From positions 1 to 24,186 of the forward strand of contig DATIKM010000107.1 of assembly GCA_035477595.1 (NCBI GenBank): a DNA stretch of 24,186 nt. Direction: 5' to 3'. This document shows positions 16,142 through 23,991 of the stretch, one piece after another. The position numbers and the translations under genes are program-made. Each line of letters opens with the position of its first letter. The first letter of the stretch is position 1. The notes under the pieces were generated by a model. That model was given only the letters and a program-made list of their open reading frames with translations, was not told the DNA's origin and searched no databases. The stretch comes from DATIKM01 sp035477595 (GTDB lineage Bacteria > Armatimonadota > Chthonomonadetes > Chthonomonadales > CAJBBX01).

Positions 16142-16516
16142 CTACCGGCGCGGCGCGGCCGGCCTGGCCGGCCTGGCAGGCCTCATCCGCCGATCGTTCG
16201 GGCTGGAGTCGCCTCGGAGCTCAGCGAGGTTGTTCACGCCATCCCTATCGGAGTCCAGCCGCTCAATCCTCCTCAGGACCGCAGGGGTCATAGTTGTCGT
16301 CTTGAGGGCGCGCATGGCCCTCTGCATGTCCATGCCGTACGGTCCCAGCCTCACGTTGTCCGGCAAGTGGCAGACCAGGCAGGGCAGCTTGCCGAGCCTC
16401 GAATCCGGTTTGATGTTGTAGTGTCTGTGGAACGGGACAACCATCTCGGGCCCAGCCATGGCGGCGGCGCCAAGGACGGCCAGCGTACCTGCGGCGGCGA
16501 GGACGACCAGCTTCAC
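16142..16516 (-). CDS. Small exported monohaem cytochrome c with an EF-hand-like loop
   Basis: Starting at a GTG (16516) with a strong GGAGGAGG site 6 bases upstream gives 124 residues. A signal peptide (MKLVVLAAAGTLAVLGAAAMA) leads to a mature domain with one haem-c motif, CLVCH (46-50). This sits in the context YNIKPDSRLGKLPCLVCH followed by NPYG-like RLGPYGMDM. A perfect 12-residue calcium-loop pattern follows at D88-E99 (DSDRDGVNNLAE). The tail is rich in Arg, Pro and Ala. Exported proteins combining one CxxCH and a D-x-D-x-D-G loop are common and uncharacterised in several environmental phyla. It probably carries electrons to or from the heptahaem/b-type cytochrome encoded next. An upstream extension to 16654 is open but lacks homology and would bury the signal peptide. 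Confidence 0.8.
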   Translation of the reverse strand: MKLVVLAAAGTLAVLGAAAMAGPEMVVPFHRHYNIKPDSRLGKLPCLVCHLPDNVRLGPYGMDMQRAMRALKTTTMTPAVLRRIERLDSDRDGVNNLAELRGDSSPNDRRMRPARPARPAAPRR

Positions 16517-16658
16517 GTGCAACCTCCTCCGGTACACGGGGCATTGCCACGGACAGCCCCGCAACGGGACGAGCGACGCAACCGAGCCTTCTCCGGTGCT
16601 ACGCGCTGTCCAGCCAGCTGAACCCCGACGGGCGCCCACAAGCACGGCACCCACACTG

Positions 16659-16688
16659 TAATTACCCGACCTTCCCCTGTGGCGTCAA
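16659..16688 (-). promoter_or_regulatory. Probable promoter of the cytochrome operon
   Basis: On the minus strand TTGACG (16683-16688) and TAATTA (16659-16664) are 18 bases apart in an otherwise GC-rich gap. This is a plausible sigma-70 pair upstream of the small cytochrome gene, with a leader of about 135 bases. The 233-base gap (16517-16749) shows nothing else that I recognise. Confidence 0.45.
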
Positions 16689-16749
16689 CGAGGAACATAG
16701 AACCGAGTTGCGGTACCGGGGTCACACAGGGCCGCTGGCCGGGTCGCAG

Positions 16750-17583
16750 CTAGGTCCCGTCACGGGAGCCCTTGCCGATGGCGTAGAGGGCGATCTGCGT
16801 GCGGTCGTTGAGCCCGAGCTTCTCCAGGATGTTGCTCACGTAGTTCTTCACCGTGGAGTACCCGAGCTGCAGCTCTCGCGCGATCTCCTTGTTGGACCGG
16901 CCGTGGCTGATGAGGGAGACGACCTGGCGCTCCCGCTGGGTGAGGGCGAGGCCGGATTCGGCTGCCGCGCGCCGGGTGGGCCGGAGCGTGAGGAGGTACT
17001 GCTGCGCCAGACGCGTGGCGGTCGCGATCTCCATCCAGCACTGGCCGCCATGCACCGCGCGGATGGCCTCCACGACGTCGGCGAACGCGCAGCTCTTGCG
17101 CACCACGCCGTGAGCTCCCAGTTTGAGGGCGGTCTGCAGGCAGTCGTCGGGGCCCGAGAACGAGGCGGAAGGCATTCTGGAGGCGCGGTCCCGCGCGCCG
17201 GCAACCTGCGCACTGAGCACCGTGCAGCGCTCCTCCGGGCAGTCCACCATGACAATGACCCGCGAGGATGGACAGGCCGAGGGGAGCGCCTTCAGCACGG
17301 CGAAGCTGGCACGCTCGGGGAGCTTCACGTCGACGAGCAGCACGTCGGCTGCCGCACGCGGCGCCTCGCCGAGGAGCGCCTCTGCCGTGGCCCAGGCGCC
17401 GGCCAATTGCAGGCTGGGCGTCGCCGTGACGAGGGCTATCAGCCCTTCGCGCAGCAACTGGTTCGGCTCCAGCATCCCGACGCGGACGATGGACCCCGCA
17501 CGCCGCCCACCAACGCCGTTGCGCCGGGCGCTGTCGGCACGCTGCGCGTCGATTGCCGATCGGTACATCCGCTCCCTCGGCAT
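16750..17583 (-). CDS. NarL/LuxR-type response regulator with an atypical receiver domain
   Basis: From the ATG at 17583 (another ATG at 17568 is equally possible) the protein has 277 residues. The C-terminal GerE/LuxR helix-turn-helix is textbook (LTQRERQVVSLISHGRSNKEIARELQLGYSTVKNYVSNILEKL, about 215-258). The N-terminal domain aligns with a NarL receiver: VRVGMLEPNQLLREGL, then phospho-acceptor-like D85 (LLVDVKLPE) and K163 (VVRKSC). However, the acidic Asp pair is Glu-Pro (E39-P40) and the conserved Thr/Ser at the end of strand 4 is Val. An extra stretch of roughly 28 residues with several Cys (from CPEERC to DDC) separates that strand from the lysine. It may therefore not be controlled by ordinary phosphorylation. 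Its promoter has a perfect TATAAT. Proximity suggests, without proving, regulation of the cytochrome operon on the same strand. Confidence 0.85.
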   Translation of the reverse strand: MPRERMYRSAIDAQRADSARRNGVGGRRAGSIVRVGMLEPNQLLREGLIALVTATPSLQLAGAWATAEALLGEAPRAAADVLLVDVKLPERASFAVLKALPSACPSSRVIVMVDCPEERCTVLSAQVAGARDRASRMPSASFSGPDDCLQTALKLGAHGVVRKSCAFADVVEAIRAVHGGQCWMEIATATRLAQQYLLTLRPTRRAAAESGLALTQRERQVVSLISHGRSNKEIARELQLGYSTVKNYVSNILEKLGLNDRTQIALYAIGKGSRDGT

Positions 17584-17661
17584 CAGTGATGGGTATCGGC
17601 GGAAGCAAGGCATCGGATACCGCGTGCACCGAGCTCTCCTCGCCGCGCCGCCTCCGGCCCC

Positions 17662-17667
17662 ATTATA
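17662..17667 (-). promoter_or_regulatory. TATAAT -10 element upstream of the response regulator
   Basis: A perfect TATAAT on the minus strand lies in a small A/T-rich island (ATTATAGATTATGG on the plus strand), rare in this sequence. It is 79 bases upstream of the chosen start codon. The expected -35 position is a poor match, so an extended or activator-dependent promoter is possible. It excludes the far-upstream start at 17790, which would lie upstream of the promoter. Confidence 0.45.
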
Positions 17668-17835
17668 GATTATGGCGCGCGTTGTTCGGACGACCGCGGC
17701 GAGGAGAACTCGCGGCGCGTGCGGAACGGAGCGCGGGCAAGACCTGCCAGATGCTGACTGCGAGAGGGTGGACGTGACGCGCGAGCTCACTGACTACGGC
17801 CAGGTGCGGCGGACGTGCGGCGGGGGTACGAGGGC

Positions 17836-18357
17836 GTGAGCGCGGTGGACGGCGCGCTCGCGTCCTTCCGCCGGTGCCCCTCCTGTGGCTCCGACGAGGG
17901 CAGCGCGACGAGCGCCAAGCGCTGGGCGTGCCGGGCGTGCGGGTTCGAGTTCTTCCAGAACGCGGCCGCCGCGGTCATCGCCATCGTGCGCCGACCGGAT
18001 GGCGCCGTGCTCTTCACGCGCCGCGCCCGCCCGCCCGCCGAAGGCAAGCTGGACCTTCCGGGCGGGTTCGTCGACCCCGGCGAGGCCGCCGAGGGCGCAC
18101 TACGCCGGGAGGTGCTGGAGGAGGTCGGCCTGCAGATCGAGGAGGCGCGCTTCCTCGCCTCGTTCCCCAACCGCTACCTCTACGCGGGCGTGCTCTACCA
18201 CACGCTGGACCTCGTGTTCGACTGCCACGTTATCGACCCTCGTGCAGCGGCCGCAAGCGATGAGGTGACCGCGACGGAGTGGCGCGACCCGTGCGGCGTG
18301 GCTCCGGAGGAGCTGAGCTTCGACTCGGTGCGCGCCGCGGTGCGCCTGCTCATCTGA
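17836..18357 (+). CDS. NUDIX hydrolase with N-terminal zinc ribbon
   Basis: The 173-residue protein begins with a four-cysteine zinc ribbon (CPSC at 14-17 and CRAC at 32-35) and continues into a NUDIX fold. The NUDIX box is complete: G77-x5-E83-x7-R91-E92-V-x-E95-E96-x-G98-L99 (GGFVDPGEAAEGALRREVLEEVGL). Zinc-ribbon NUDIX proteins include NudC-like pyrophosphatases of NAD and capped RNA, but the NudC SQPWPFPxS motif is absent, so I call only a nucleoside-diphosphate-linked hydrolase. GTG at 17836 is my preferred start; GTG at 17815 in the same frame is possible, and neither has a strong ribosome site. It converges with the helicase gene and is divergent from the response regulator. Confidence 0.88.
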   Translation: MSAVDGALASFRRCPSCGSDEGSATSAKRWACRACGFEFFQNAAAAVIAIVRRPDGAVLFTRRARPPAEGKLDLPGGFVDPGEAAEGALRREVLEEVGLQIEEARFLASFPNRYLYAGVLYHTLDLVFDCHVIDPRAAAASDEVTATEWRDPCGVAPEELSFDSVRAAVRLLI

Positions 18358-18374
18358 TCGCCCGCCGCCGGCGT

Positions 18375-21167
18375 TCACCTGGTGCGGCGGTCCTCCTCAC
18401 CAACTCGCCCCATACGCCGGACGCGCGCTGCGAGCGGATCGCCGAGCCGGATCGGGGCGGCGGCAGGGGAGGGCTGATCGCTCGGGGCCGGAGGCGCTGC
18501 GGCCGATGCCGGGGGCGCTGCGGCTGCCGCAGGGGGCGCTGCGGCTGCCGCAGGGGGCGCTGGCGCTCGTTCTGGCGCTGCCCCACCACGCGAGCCCGCC
18601 GCGCGCTCGGCAAGCTCAGCGGCGCGCCGCCGCACCTCTCGGTCGAACGCCGAGCGCCGCGTACGGCGCCGCTCCACATCGGGAGTGGGCAGCGCAAGCT
18701 CTGGTTCGGGCACGGGGTAGTCGCAGGGCGGCGCGGGGTCGATGGCGTGGCGGACCATCGGCTCGCGCATCCGCTCCAGCCGTCGCGTGAGCGCCTGCTC
18801 CGTGCGGACGGCGCCACCCTCCCCGGTATTGACCGGCGTCCGCGCGTCGGGCTCGACGAGGTTCCCCACCAGCAGGCCTTCGAGGATCGCGACGGCTGCG
18901 CGGCGGCTCGGCAAGGAACCCTCACCGCGCTCCACATTCCATGTGGTGAACTGGCGAAGGGGCTTGCCCACGCAGCAGGGACACCCATCGCGGCACGGGC
19001 AGGCGCGGATGTGCTCCAGCACGGCGGGCAGGATCTCGTGCAGCCGCTCGTAGCCCCTCTCCGTGAAGCCGAGGCCGTGCTGGCTCCGCTCGTAGACGAA
19101 CACCGCGCTCCATGGAGCGTTCACCGCGCCCACGGTGTGCGAGAAGTCGGCCGTGTCGCAGGTCACGTAGAGCGGCAGCATGGACCGCGTGGCGTAGCCG
19201 ATGCCGCGCAGGCCGGCGAAGGGGTCCATGCCCGCCTTGCGGATGTTGCTCAGCAGCCCCTCGGGGGCGACTATCCAGAACGCCATCGTCTCGAGGAGCA
19301 GCTCGGGGAGCTCCACCCCGTGCCATGAGACGGCGTCCAGTGTGTAGAAGTGGATCTTCTCGTAGCCCACGGTGCGGAAGTACGCGGTCACCTCGCCCCA
19401 ATGCGCGCGGCCTGCGCCGAAGGGCTTCTCGCGCAGGCAGCGGTCGACGTGATGAACGTCCGATCCGCCGCTGGGCTGGGTGTAGTAGTCCACCTCCTCG
19501 CGGCGCACGACGGCGCGGTTGCGCTCCATGTCGAGAGAGAGGGTGACGTACGTGTCGCCCTGGTGCATGTAGACCGCGCCGGGGTGCACGATCGGCTCCG
19601 CGTCGTAGCGGTCGAGTTGGCCCACGATGGCGCCGGTGTCGGCGTCCTCGATCATCACCGTGCCGTCGGAGTAGTCACGGAGCGCCACCTCGTGCTGCGG
19701 CGTCTCCGCGGCCGCGTGGTACCAGGCACCGCGGATGCGCCGGACCTTGCCGTTGCGCTCCAGCACGCGCAGCACCACCAGGGCGTGCGGGCCGAAGCTC
19801 GGCTCCTCGCCATCCGCAATGGGCGCCTCGTGAGCGGCGCAGCGGAGCTGGCCCAGGAGCACGAAGGGGCTGTCAGGGTCGACAACCACCTGCTCGACCG
19901 GCCGGCCGAACAGGCACTCGGGCCGGCGCAGCACGAACTGGTTGGTGGGGGTGTCGAGGCCTACGAGGATCGCGAGGGAGTCGCGCTGCCCACGCCCCGC
20001 CCGCCCGGCCTGCTGGAAGAAGGACGCGAGCTTGCCGGGGTAGCCAACGATGACGGAGGCATCGAGCCCGCCGACGTCGATGCCCAGCTCGAGCGCGGGC
20101 GTCGTGCTCACGCCCACCAGCTCGCCGCTGAACAGCCGCCGCTCGATGTCGCGGCGCTCCTCGGGAAGGTAGCCGCCCCGGTACGAGGTGACGCGCGGCG
20201 CCAGGTGCGGCGCGCTCCGTTGCAGCGTCTCGGCGAGGTAGCGCCGGATCATCTCGGCCGTCATCTTCGCCTTGCTGAAGACGATGGTGGGCGCGCCGTG
20301 CTCGATTAGCCGTGCCGCCAGCTCATGGGCCTCGACGTTGGCGCTCCGGCGCGAGCGGCGGGCGGTCGAACGCACCCGGGGCGGGTTCCAGAGCACCCAG
20401 GCGCGCCGGCCGCGCGGGCTGCCATCTTCGCCGATGAGTACGGGGCGGCGGCGGAGCACGCGCTCGGACAGCTCGCCCGGGTTGCCGACAGTCGCGGAGC
20501 AGGCGGTGACGCGCGGTAGGGCGCCGTAGTGGGCCGTCAGTCGCCAGAGCCGGCGGAAGAGGTTGCCTGCATGCGAGCCGAACATGCCGTGATACGCGTG
20601 CAGCTCGTCCACCACGACGAGCCGGAGCCGGGAGAGGAAGCCGGCCCAGCGCGCGTGCTGCGGCAGCAGCGCGGCATGCAGCATGTCGGGGTTGGTGAAG
20701 AGGACGGAGGCATGGTCGCGTAGGCGCCGGCGCAGGGCGGGAGGTGTGTCGCCGTCATAGACCCCCGCGAGGCGGTCGCCCAGGCCAGCGTCCTCGAGCA
20801 GCGCTCCGAGCGAGCGGAACTGGTCCTGGCACAGCGCCTTCGTGGGGAAGAGCAACAACGCGGTAGCGTCTCGCCTGTCCAGCAGCCCCTCGATCAGCGG
20901 GACGGTGTAGCAGAGCGACTTGCCAGAGGCCGGCCCGGTGACGACCAGGGTGTCGTCACCGGAGCGCGCGCGGTCGATCGCCTCGGCCTGGTGCGCCCAG
21001 AGCCTGCCGACCCCGCGCGCCGACAGCGCGCGCTCGACACCCGGGTGAAGAGGCGCCGTGGGCTCGCCGAAGCGCGCGGCGCGCGCCGGGTCAATGTGGG
21101 AGTGCACGATCTGGCCCGTGTAACCGGGCGCGGAGCGCAGCAGCTCGACGAGTTCGCCGGCATCCAT
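18375..21167 (-). CDS. DEAD/DEAH-box helicase with DUF1998 (MrfA/YprA-like)
   Basis: This 930-residue protein is a superfamily 2 helicase. It has a Q-like LWAHQ (56-60), Walker A TGPASGKS (77-84), DELH box (187-190), SAT (224-226), a strand-separation motif FSKAKM (297-302), TTPALELGIDVGGLD (355-369) and motif VI QQAGRAGRG (385-393). A winged-helix-like middle follows, then a DUF1998-type C-terminal domain with a cysteine cluster (CPCRDGCPCCV, 723-733). That is the metal-binding site typical of Bacillus MrfA/YprA and Hrq1-like repair helicases. It should act on DNA in 3'-5' fashion in lesion or crosslink repair; this is family knowledge. After about residue 800 the protein has an extra basic helix and an Ala/Pro tail encoded by 21-bp repeats. 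The start at 21167 follows GGGGG at 7 bases; peptide deformylase ends 33 bases upstream, so co-transcription is likely. Confidence 0.92.
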   Translation of the reverse strand: MDAGELVELLRSAPGYTGQIVHSHIDPARAARFGEPTAPLHPGVERALSARGVGRLWAHQAEAIDRARSGDDTLVVTGPASGKSLCYTVPLIEGLLDRRDATALLLFPTKALCQDQFRSLGALLEDAGLGDRLAGVYDGDTPPALRRRLRDHASVLFTNPDMLHAALLPQHARWAGFLSRLRLVVVDELHAYHGMFGSHAGNLFRRLWRLTAHYGALPRVTACSATVGNPGELSERVLRRRPVLIGEDGSPRGRRAWVLWNPPRVRSTARRSRRSANVEAHELAARLIEHGAPTIVFSKAKMTAEMIRRYLAETLQRSAPHLAPRVTSYRGGYLPEERRDIERRLFSGELVGVSTTPALELGIDVGGLDASVIVGYPGKLASFFQQAGRAGRGQRDSLAILVGLDTPTNQFVLRRPECLFGRPVEQVVVDPDSPFVLLGQLRCAAHEAPIADGEEPSFGPHALVVLRVLERNGKVRRIRGAWYHAAAETPQHEVALRDYSDGTVMIEDADTGAIVGQLDRYDAEPIVHPGAVYMHQGDTYVTLSLDMERNRAVVRREEVDYYTQPSGGSDVHHVDRCLREKPFGAGRAHWGEVTAYFRTVGYEKIHFYTLDAVSWHGVELPELLLETMAFWIVAPEGLLSNIRKAGMDPFAGLRGIGYATRSMLPLYVTCDTADFSHTVGAVNAPWSAVFVYERSQHGLGFTERGYERLHEILPAVLEHIRACPCRDGCPCCVGKPLRQFTTWNVERGEGSLPSRRAAVAILEGLLVGNLVEPDARTPVNTGEGGAVRTEQALTRRLERMREPMVRHAIDPAPPCDYPVPEPELALPTPDVERRRTRRSAFDREVRRRAAELAERAAGSRGGAAPERAPAPPAAAAAPPAAAAAPPASAAAPPAPSDQPSPAAAPIRLGDPLAARVRRMGRVGEEDRRTR
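18511..18562 (-). repeat. 21-bp tandem repeat encoding the helicase Ala/Pro tail
   Basis: The 21-base unit GGGGGCGCTGCGGCTGCCGC followed by A occurs twice perfectly (18511-18531, 18532-18552) and about half a third time. It encodes APPAAAA-type heptads near the helicase C-terminus. The period is a multiple of three, so copy-number slippage would change only the tail length. Confidence 0.85.
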
Positions 21168-21200
21168 GCCGGACCCCCTACGCGCGGAGTAGCCCGCGTC

Positions 21201-21788
21201 CTATGGGACCGGGTCCTCGTCCTCGCCGTTCTCGTCGCCGGGGAGCGACCAGTGGAGCGTCCCGGGCTCGGCCCGGTCGATGAAGAGCACGCCGTCGAGG
21301 TGGTCCATCTCATGCTGGATGACCCGTGCCTCGAGGTCGGTGGCGCGCCGGCGGAGAGGCCGGCCCGCGAGATCAACGCCCTTCACGACGATCTCCTGGG
21401 CGCGCTTCACGTCGCCGTGGAGCATGGGGAGCGAGAGGCAGCCCTCTAGCCCGATCTGCTCGCCCTTGCGCGAGACGATCTTGGGATTGACGATGGTGCG
21501 GACCTGGGAGTTCTCATCCAGGAGCCGGTAGACGATGACGCGCTCCGACACCCCGATCTGGGGCGCGGAGAGGCCGATGCCGTTGGCGCGGACCATCGCC
21601 GCCTTCATGCGCTCGGCCAGCGCCCGAGTCTCGCGGCATGGCCGACCGTTCGGCTTCGCCGGCTTGCGCAGCCTGGGGTCGGGATACTTCAGCACGGCGG
21701 GCTCGGTCTCCGCCCACAGCGCCAGCACGTCGGCAGGCACCTCCACGTCAACCGGCGCGGGCGCTCCTCTCTCTCGGACCATGGTCAT
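21201..21788 (-). CDS. def: Peptide deformylase
   Basis: The 195-residue protein has the three deformylase motifs in order: GIGLSAPQIG (70-79), EGCLSLP (115-121, metal ligand C117) and QHEMDH (158-163, metal ligands H159 and H163, catalytic E160). It removes the N-formyl group from nascent proteins at the ribosome. About 30 residues precede the usual start point (AVLKYPDPRLRK), and an acidic C-terminus (GDENGEDEDPVP) is added. The ATG at 21788 is preceded by AGGAG at 10 bases, which supports keeping the N-terminal extension. It lies 96 bases after the ABC-F gene and 33 before the helicase, all on one strand, so they probably form one operon. Confidence 0.95.
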   Translation of the reverse strand: MTMVRERGAPAPVDVEVPADVLALWAETEPAVLKYPDPRLRKPAKPNGRPCRETRALAERMKAAMVRANGIGLSAPQIGVSERVIVYRLLDENSQVRTIVNPKIVSRKGEQIGLEGCLSLPMLHGDVKRAQEIVVKGVDLAGRPLRRRATDLEARVIQHEMDHLDGVLFIDRAEPGTLHWSLPGDENGEDEDPVP

Positions 21789-21877
21789 CGGCTTCTCGCT
21801 CCTGTCGCCGGCTCAGCGGCAAGCGGTGCCGCACTCATGGGCTCTGTACGGGATCGGCGGTCGTCGCGATCCTTACC

Positions 21878-21895
21878 CGACCGTTCAGACGGTCG
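21878..21895 (-). other. Small stem-loop overlapping the ABC-F stop codon
   Basis: CGACCGT (21878-21884) and ACGGTCG (21889-21895) can pair as a 7-bp stem around a four-base loop that contains part of the TGA stop. No U-tract follows. It may be a weak attenuator or chance in GC-rich DNA. Confidence 0.25.
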
Positions 21896-23801
21896 CACCG
21901 ATCTGCTGCGCGTAGCCGATGACGCGCTCCCACTCCGCCATCGCTTCCGCGAGCTCGGCCTGGGAGCGCTCGTAGTCATGTGAGAGGCGCACCATGTCGT
22001 CGCCCGGCATGGGCGCGGACAGCGCCTCCTCGATCCGGCGCACCCAGTCCTCGGCCTCCGCGACGCGCTTCTCGCTGAGGCCCACGCTCTTCGCGGCCCT
22101 CCGGCGTTCCCTGGAGAGCTGGTGTGAGTTCATTCCCGCAGTAGCGGGGTTGCCCTCGGTCGCGCGGCGCGGCGCGGGTTGTGCCTGCCCGGCGGCATGA
22201 CCCGCGCGCGCCTGCCGGTAGGCGCTGTAGGGGCCATCGTAGAGCATCGCCTTGCCGTCCGCGATCTCGAGCGTGCTTGTCGTCACGGCGTCCAGCAGGT
22301 AGCGGTCGTGGGAGACGAGGACTATGGTGCCGTCGTAGCGGCGCAGCATCGACGTGAGCGCATCGCGCGAGTCCAGGTCGAGGTGGTTGGTCGGCTCGTC
22401 CAGGATGAGCAGGTTGGGCTTGAGGTAGGTGAGCTGCGCCAGCGCGAGCTTGTTCTTCTCGCCGCCGGAGAGCGTGCTCACAGGGCGGAAGACGTCGTCG
22501 CCCGAGAAGAGGAAGCGCCCGAGGTAGGTGCGGGCTTCCTCTGGCCGCATCTCCGCGACCCCCATCATGTTCTCGATAACGCTCGCCTCGAGATCGAGGT
22601 CGGATGCCTCCTGCACGAAGGAGCCGACCGCCACGTTGGCGCCGAACCGGGTGCTGCCCTCCGTGGGCCGGTCCCGGCCCAGCACGATGCTGAGGAAGGT
22701 GGACTTTCCGGCGCCGTTCGGCCCCACGACGCCGAGCCGGTCTCCGCGCCGCAGCAGGAAGGAGAGCCCCGCGAATAGGGTGCGCTCGCCGTAGCGCTTG
22801 CACAGGTTGTCGACGATCAGCGTCTCGTCGCCGCTCCGCGTCGATGCTCGGAACGCGGCCTTCATGGAGCGTTCAGGCCCCGCCGGTCGCTCCGTCGCGC
22901 CTGCCCGGATGCGCTCCGCCCAGCGCAGGCGCATGAAGGCCTGCGAGCGCTTCGTGGGCGTGTTCTTCCACTTCTCGTAGAACTCGGTGAGCCGCGCGAT
23001 CTCGCGCTGCTCGCGATCGTAGACCACCGCCTGCCGCTCGAGCCGCTCCTGCTTCTGGCGCCAGTAGGCGGTGAAATCGCCGTGGTACGTCGTCAGGCGC
23101 CCGCTCTCCAGCTCGGCGACCGCGGTAACCACCCTGTCCAGGAACACGCGGTCGTGCGACACCAGCAACACGGCGCCGCCGAAGTCGTGCAGGAACCCCT
23201 CGAGCCACTCCGTGGCGTCCAGATCGAGGTGGTTCGTGGGTTCGTCGAGCAGCAGGACGTCGGGCCCGGAGAGCAGCAGCTTGGCGAGCGCGAGCCGGGT
23301 CTTCTCGCCGCCGGACAGCCGGGAGGTGGGCTTGTCGAGGTCCGCCTCGCTGAACCCCAGACGGCGCAGCACCTGCGGGATGTCACGCAGGCTCTCGTAG
23401 CCGCCCATGGCGTCGAACCGGTCGTGGAGGAGGCCGTACTCCTCCAGCACGCTCTCGAGTGCCTGACCGTGCGCAGCGGCCATCTGGGCCTCGAGGTCGC
23501 GCAGGCGGCGCTCCATCTCGAGGACTGGCGCGAAGGCGTCTTCGGCCTCCTGCCGCACCGTTAACCCGTGCTCGACCACCTGCACCTGACGCAGGTAGCC
23601 GGACCGCACGCCGCGTGTGAAGCGGACCGCGCCTCGGTCCTGCTCGACCTGGCCGGCGATGATGCGGAGGAGCGTGGTCTTGCCGGTTCCGTTGCGCCCG
23701 ACGAGCCCCACTTTCTGCTGCCAGGCGAGACGGAAACAGACGTCGGAGAGAAGGATCTCCGCGCCGAAGGCCTTCTCGACGCCGCTGACCGAGAGGAGCA
23801 T
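21885..23801 (-). CDS. ABC-F family ATPase (Uup/YdiF/EttA-like)
   Basis: The 638-residue product has two ABC cassettes and no membrane segments, the mark of ABC-F translation factors. Cassette 1 has Walker A GRNGTGKT (35-42), signature LSGGE (162-166) and Walker B LLLDEPTNHLD. Cassette 2 has GPNGAGKS (360-367), LSGGE (444-448) and LILDEPTNHLD. The basic inter-domain linker (about 240-325, with EFYEKWKNTPTKRSQAFMR) matches the ribosome-probing linker. A helical C-terminal coiled coil (about 558-632) resembles Uup/YdiF. It probably binds the ribosomal E site to relieve stalling; a resistance role cannot be inferred. I start at the ATG at 23801 (MLLSVSGVEKAFG), where homology begins. The frame stays open to 24038, but that extension crosses the divergent promoter region and the UPF0182 start. 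No clear ribosome site precedes the ATG. Confidence 0.93.
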   Translation of the reverse strand: MLLSVSGVEKAFGAEILLSDVCFRLAWQQKVGLVGRNGTGKTTLLRIIAGQVEQDRGAVRFTRGVRSGYLRQVQVVEHGLTVRQEAEDAFAPVLEMERRLRDLEAQMAAAHGQALESVLEEYGLLHDRFDAMGGYESLRDIPQVLRRLGFSEADLDKPTSRLSGGEKTRLALAKLLLSGPDVLLLDEPTNHLDLDATEWLEGFLHDFGGAVLLVSHDRVFLDRVVTAVAELESGRLTTYHGDFTAYWRQKQERLERQAVVYDREQREIARLTEFYEKWKNTPTKRSQAFMRLRWAERIRAGATERPAGPERSMKAAFRASTRSGDETLIVDNLCKRYGERTLFAGLSFLLRRGDRLGVVGPNGAGKSTFLSIVLGRDRPTEGSTRFGANVAVGSFVQEASDLDLEASVIENMMGVAEMRPEEARTYLGRFLFSGDDVFRPVSTLSGGEKNKLALAQLTYLKPNLLILDEPTNHLDLDSRDALTSMLRRYDGTIVLVSHDRYLLDAVTTSTLEIADGKAMLYDGPYSAYRQARAGHAAGQAQPAPRRATEGNPATAGMNSHQLSRERRRAAKSVGLSEKRVAEAEDWVRRIEEALSAPMPGDDMVRLSHDYERSQAELAEAMAEWERVIGYAQQIGATV

Positions 23802-23902
23802 GGTGGCTGCCGTGGGCGGCGACCCGCGTGAGACCACGGGGACGCAGCGCGCTTCGGCGGGGCGACGCCTCGCGTTCCGAGCGCGCCTCGCCTGACGCCC
23901 AC

Positions 23903-23908
23903 ATTGTA
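23903..23908 (-). promoter_or_regulatory. -10-like element for the ABC-F/def/helicase operon
   Basis: TACAAT on the minus strand lies about 100 bases upstream of the ABC-F start, in the gap between divergent genes. The -35 position is not consensus. It would leave a leader of about 95 bases. Confidence 0.35.
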
Positions 23909-23948
23909 CCCGCGCGCCCCGCGGGCGTTCGGGCCGACCAGCATCGTG

Positions 23949-23954
23949 TATACT
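23949..23954 (+). promoter_or_regulatory. -10-like element for the UPF0182 gene
   Basis: TATACT on the plus strand is preceded by TG (as TGTATACT). Initiation would be near 23961, inside the ATG at 23959-23961. That argues that translation begins downstream at the TTG at 23992, which has AAGGAG 6 bases before it. No good -35 is visible. Confidence 0.4.
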
Positions 23955-23991
23955 ACCCATGGCCCGCCCGTCGGCGGAGAAGGAGCCCCGA

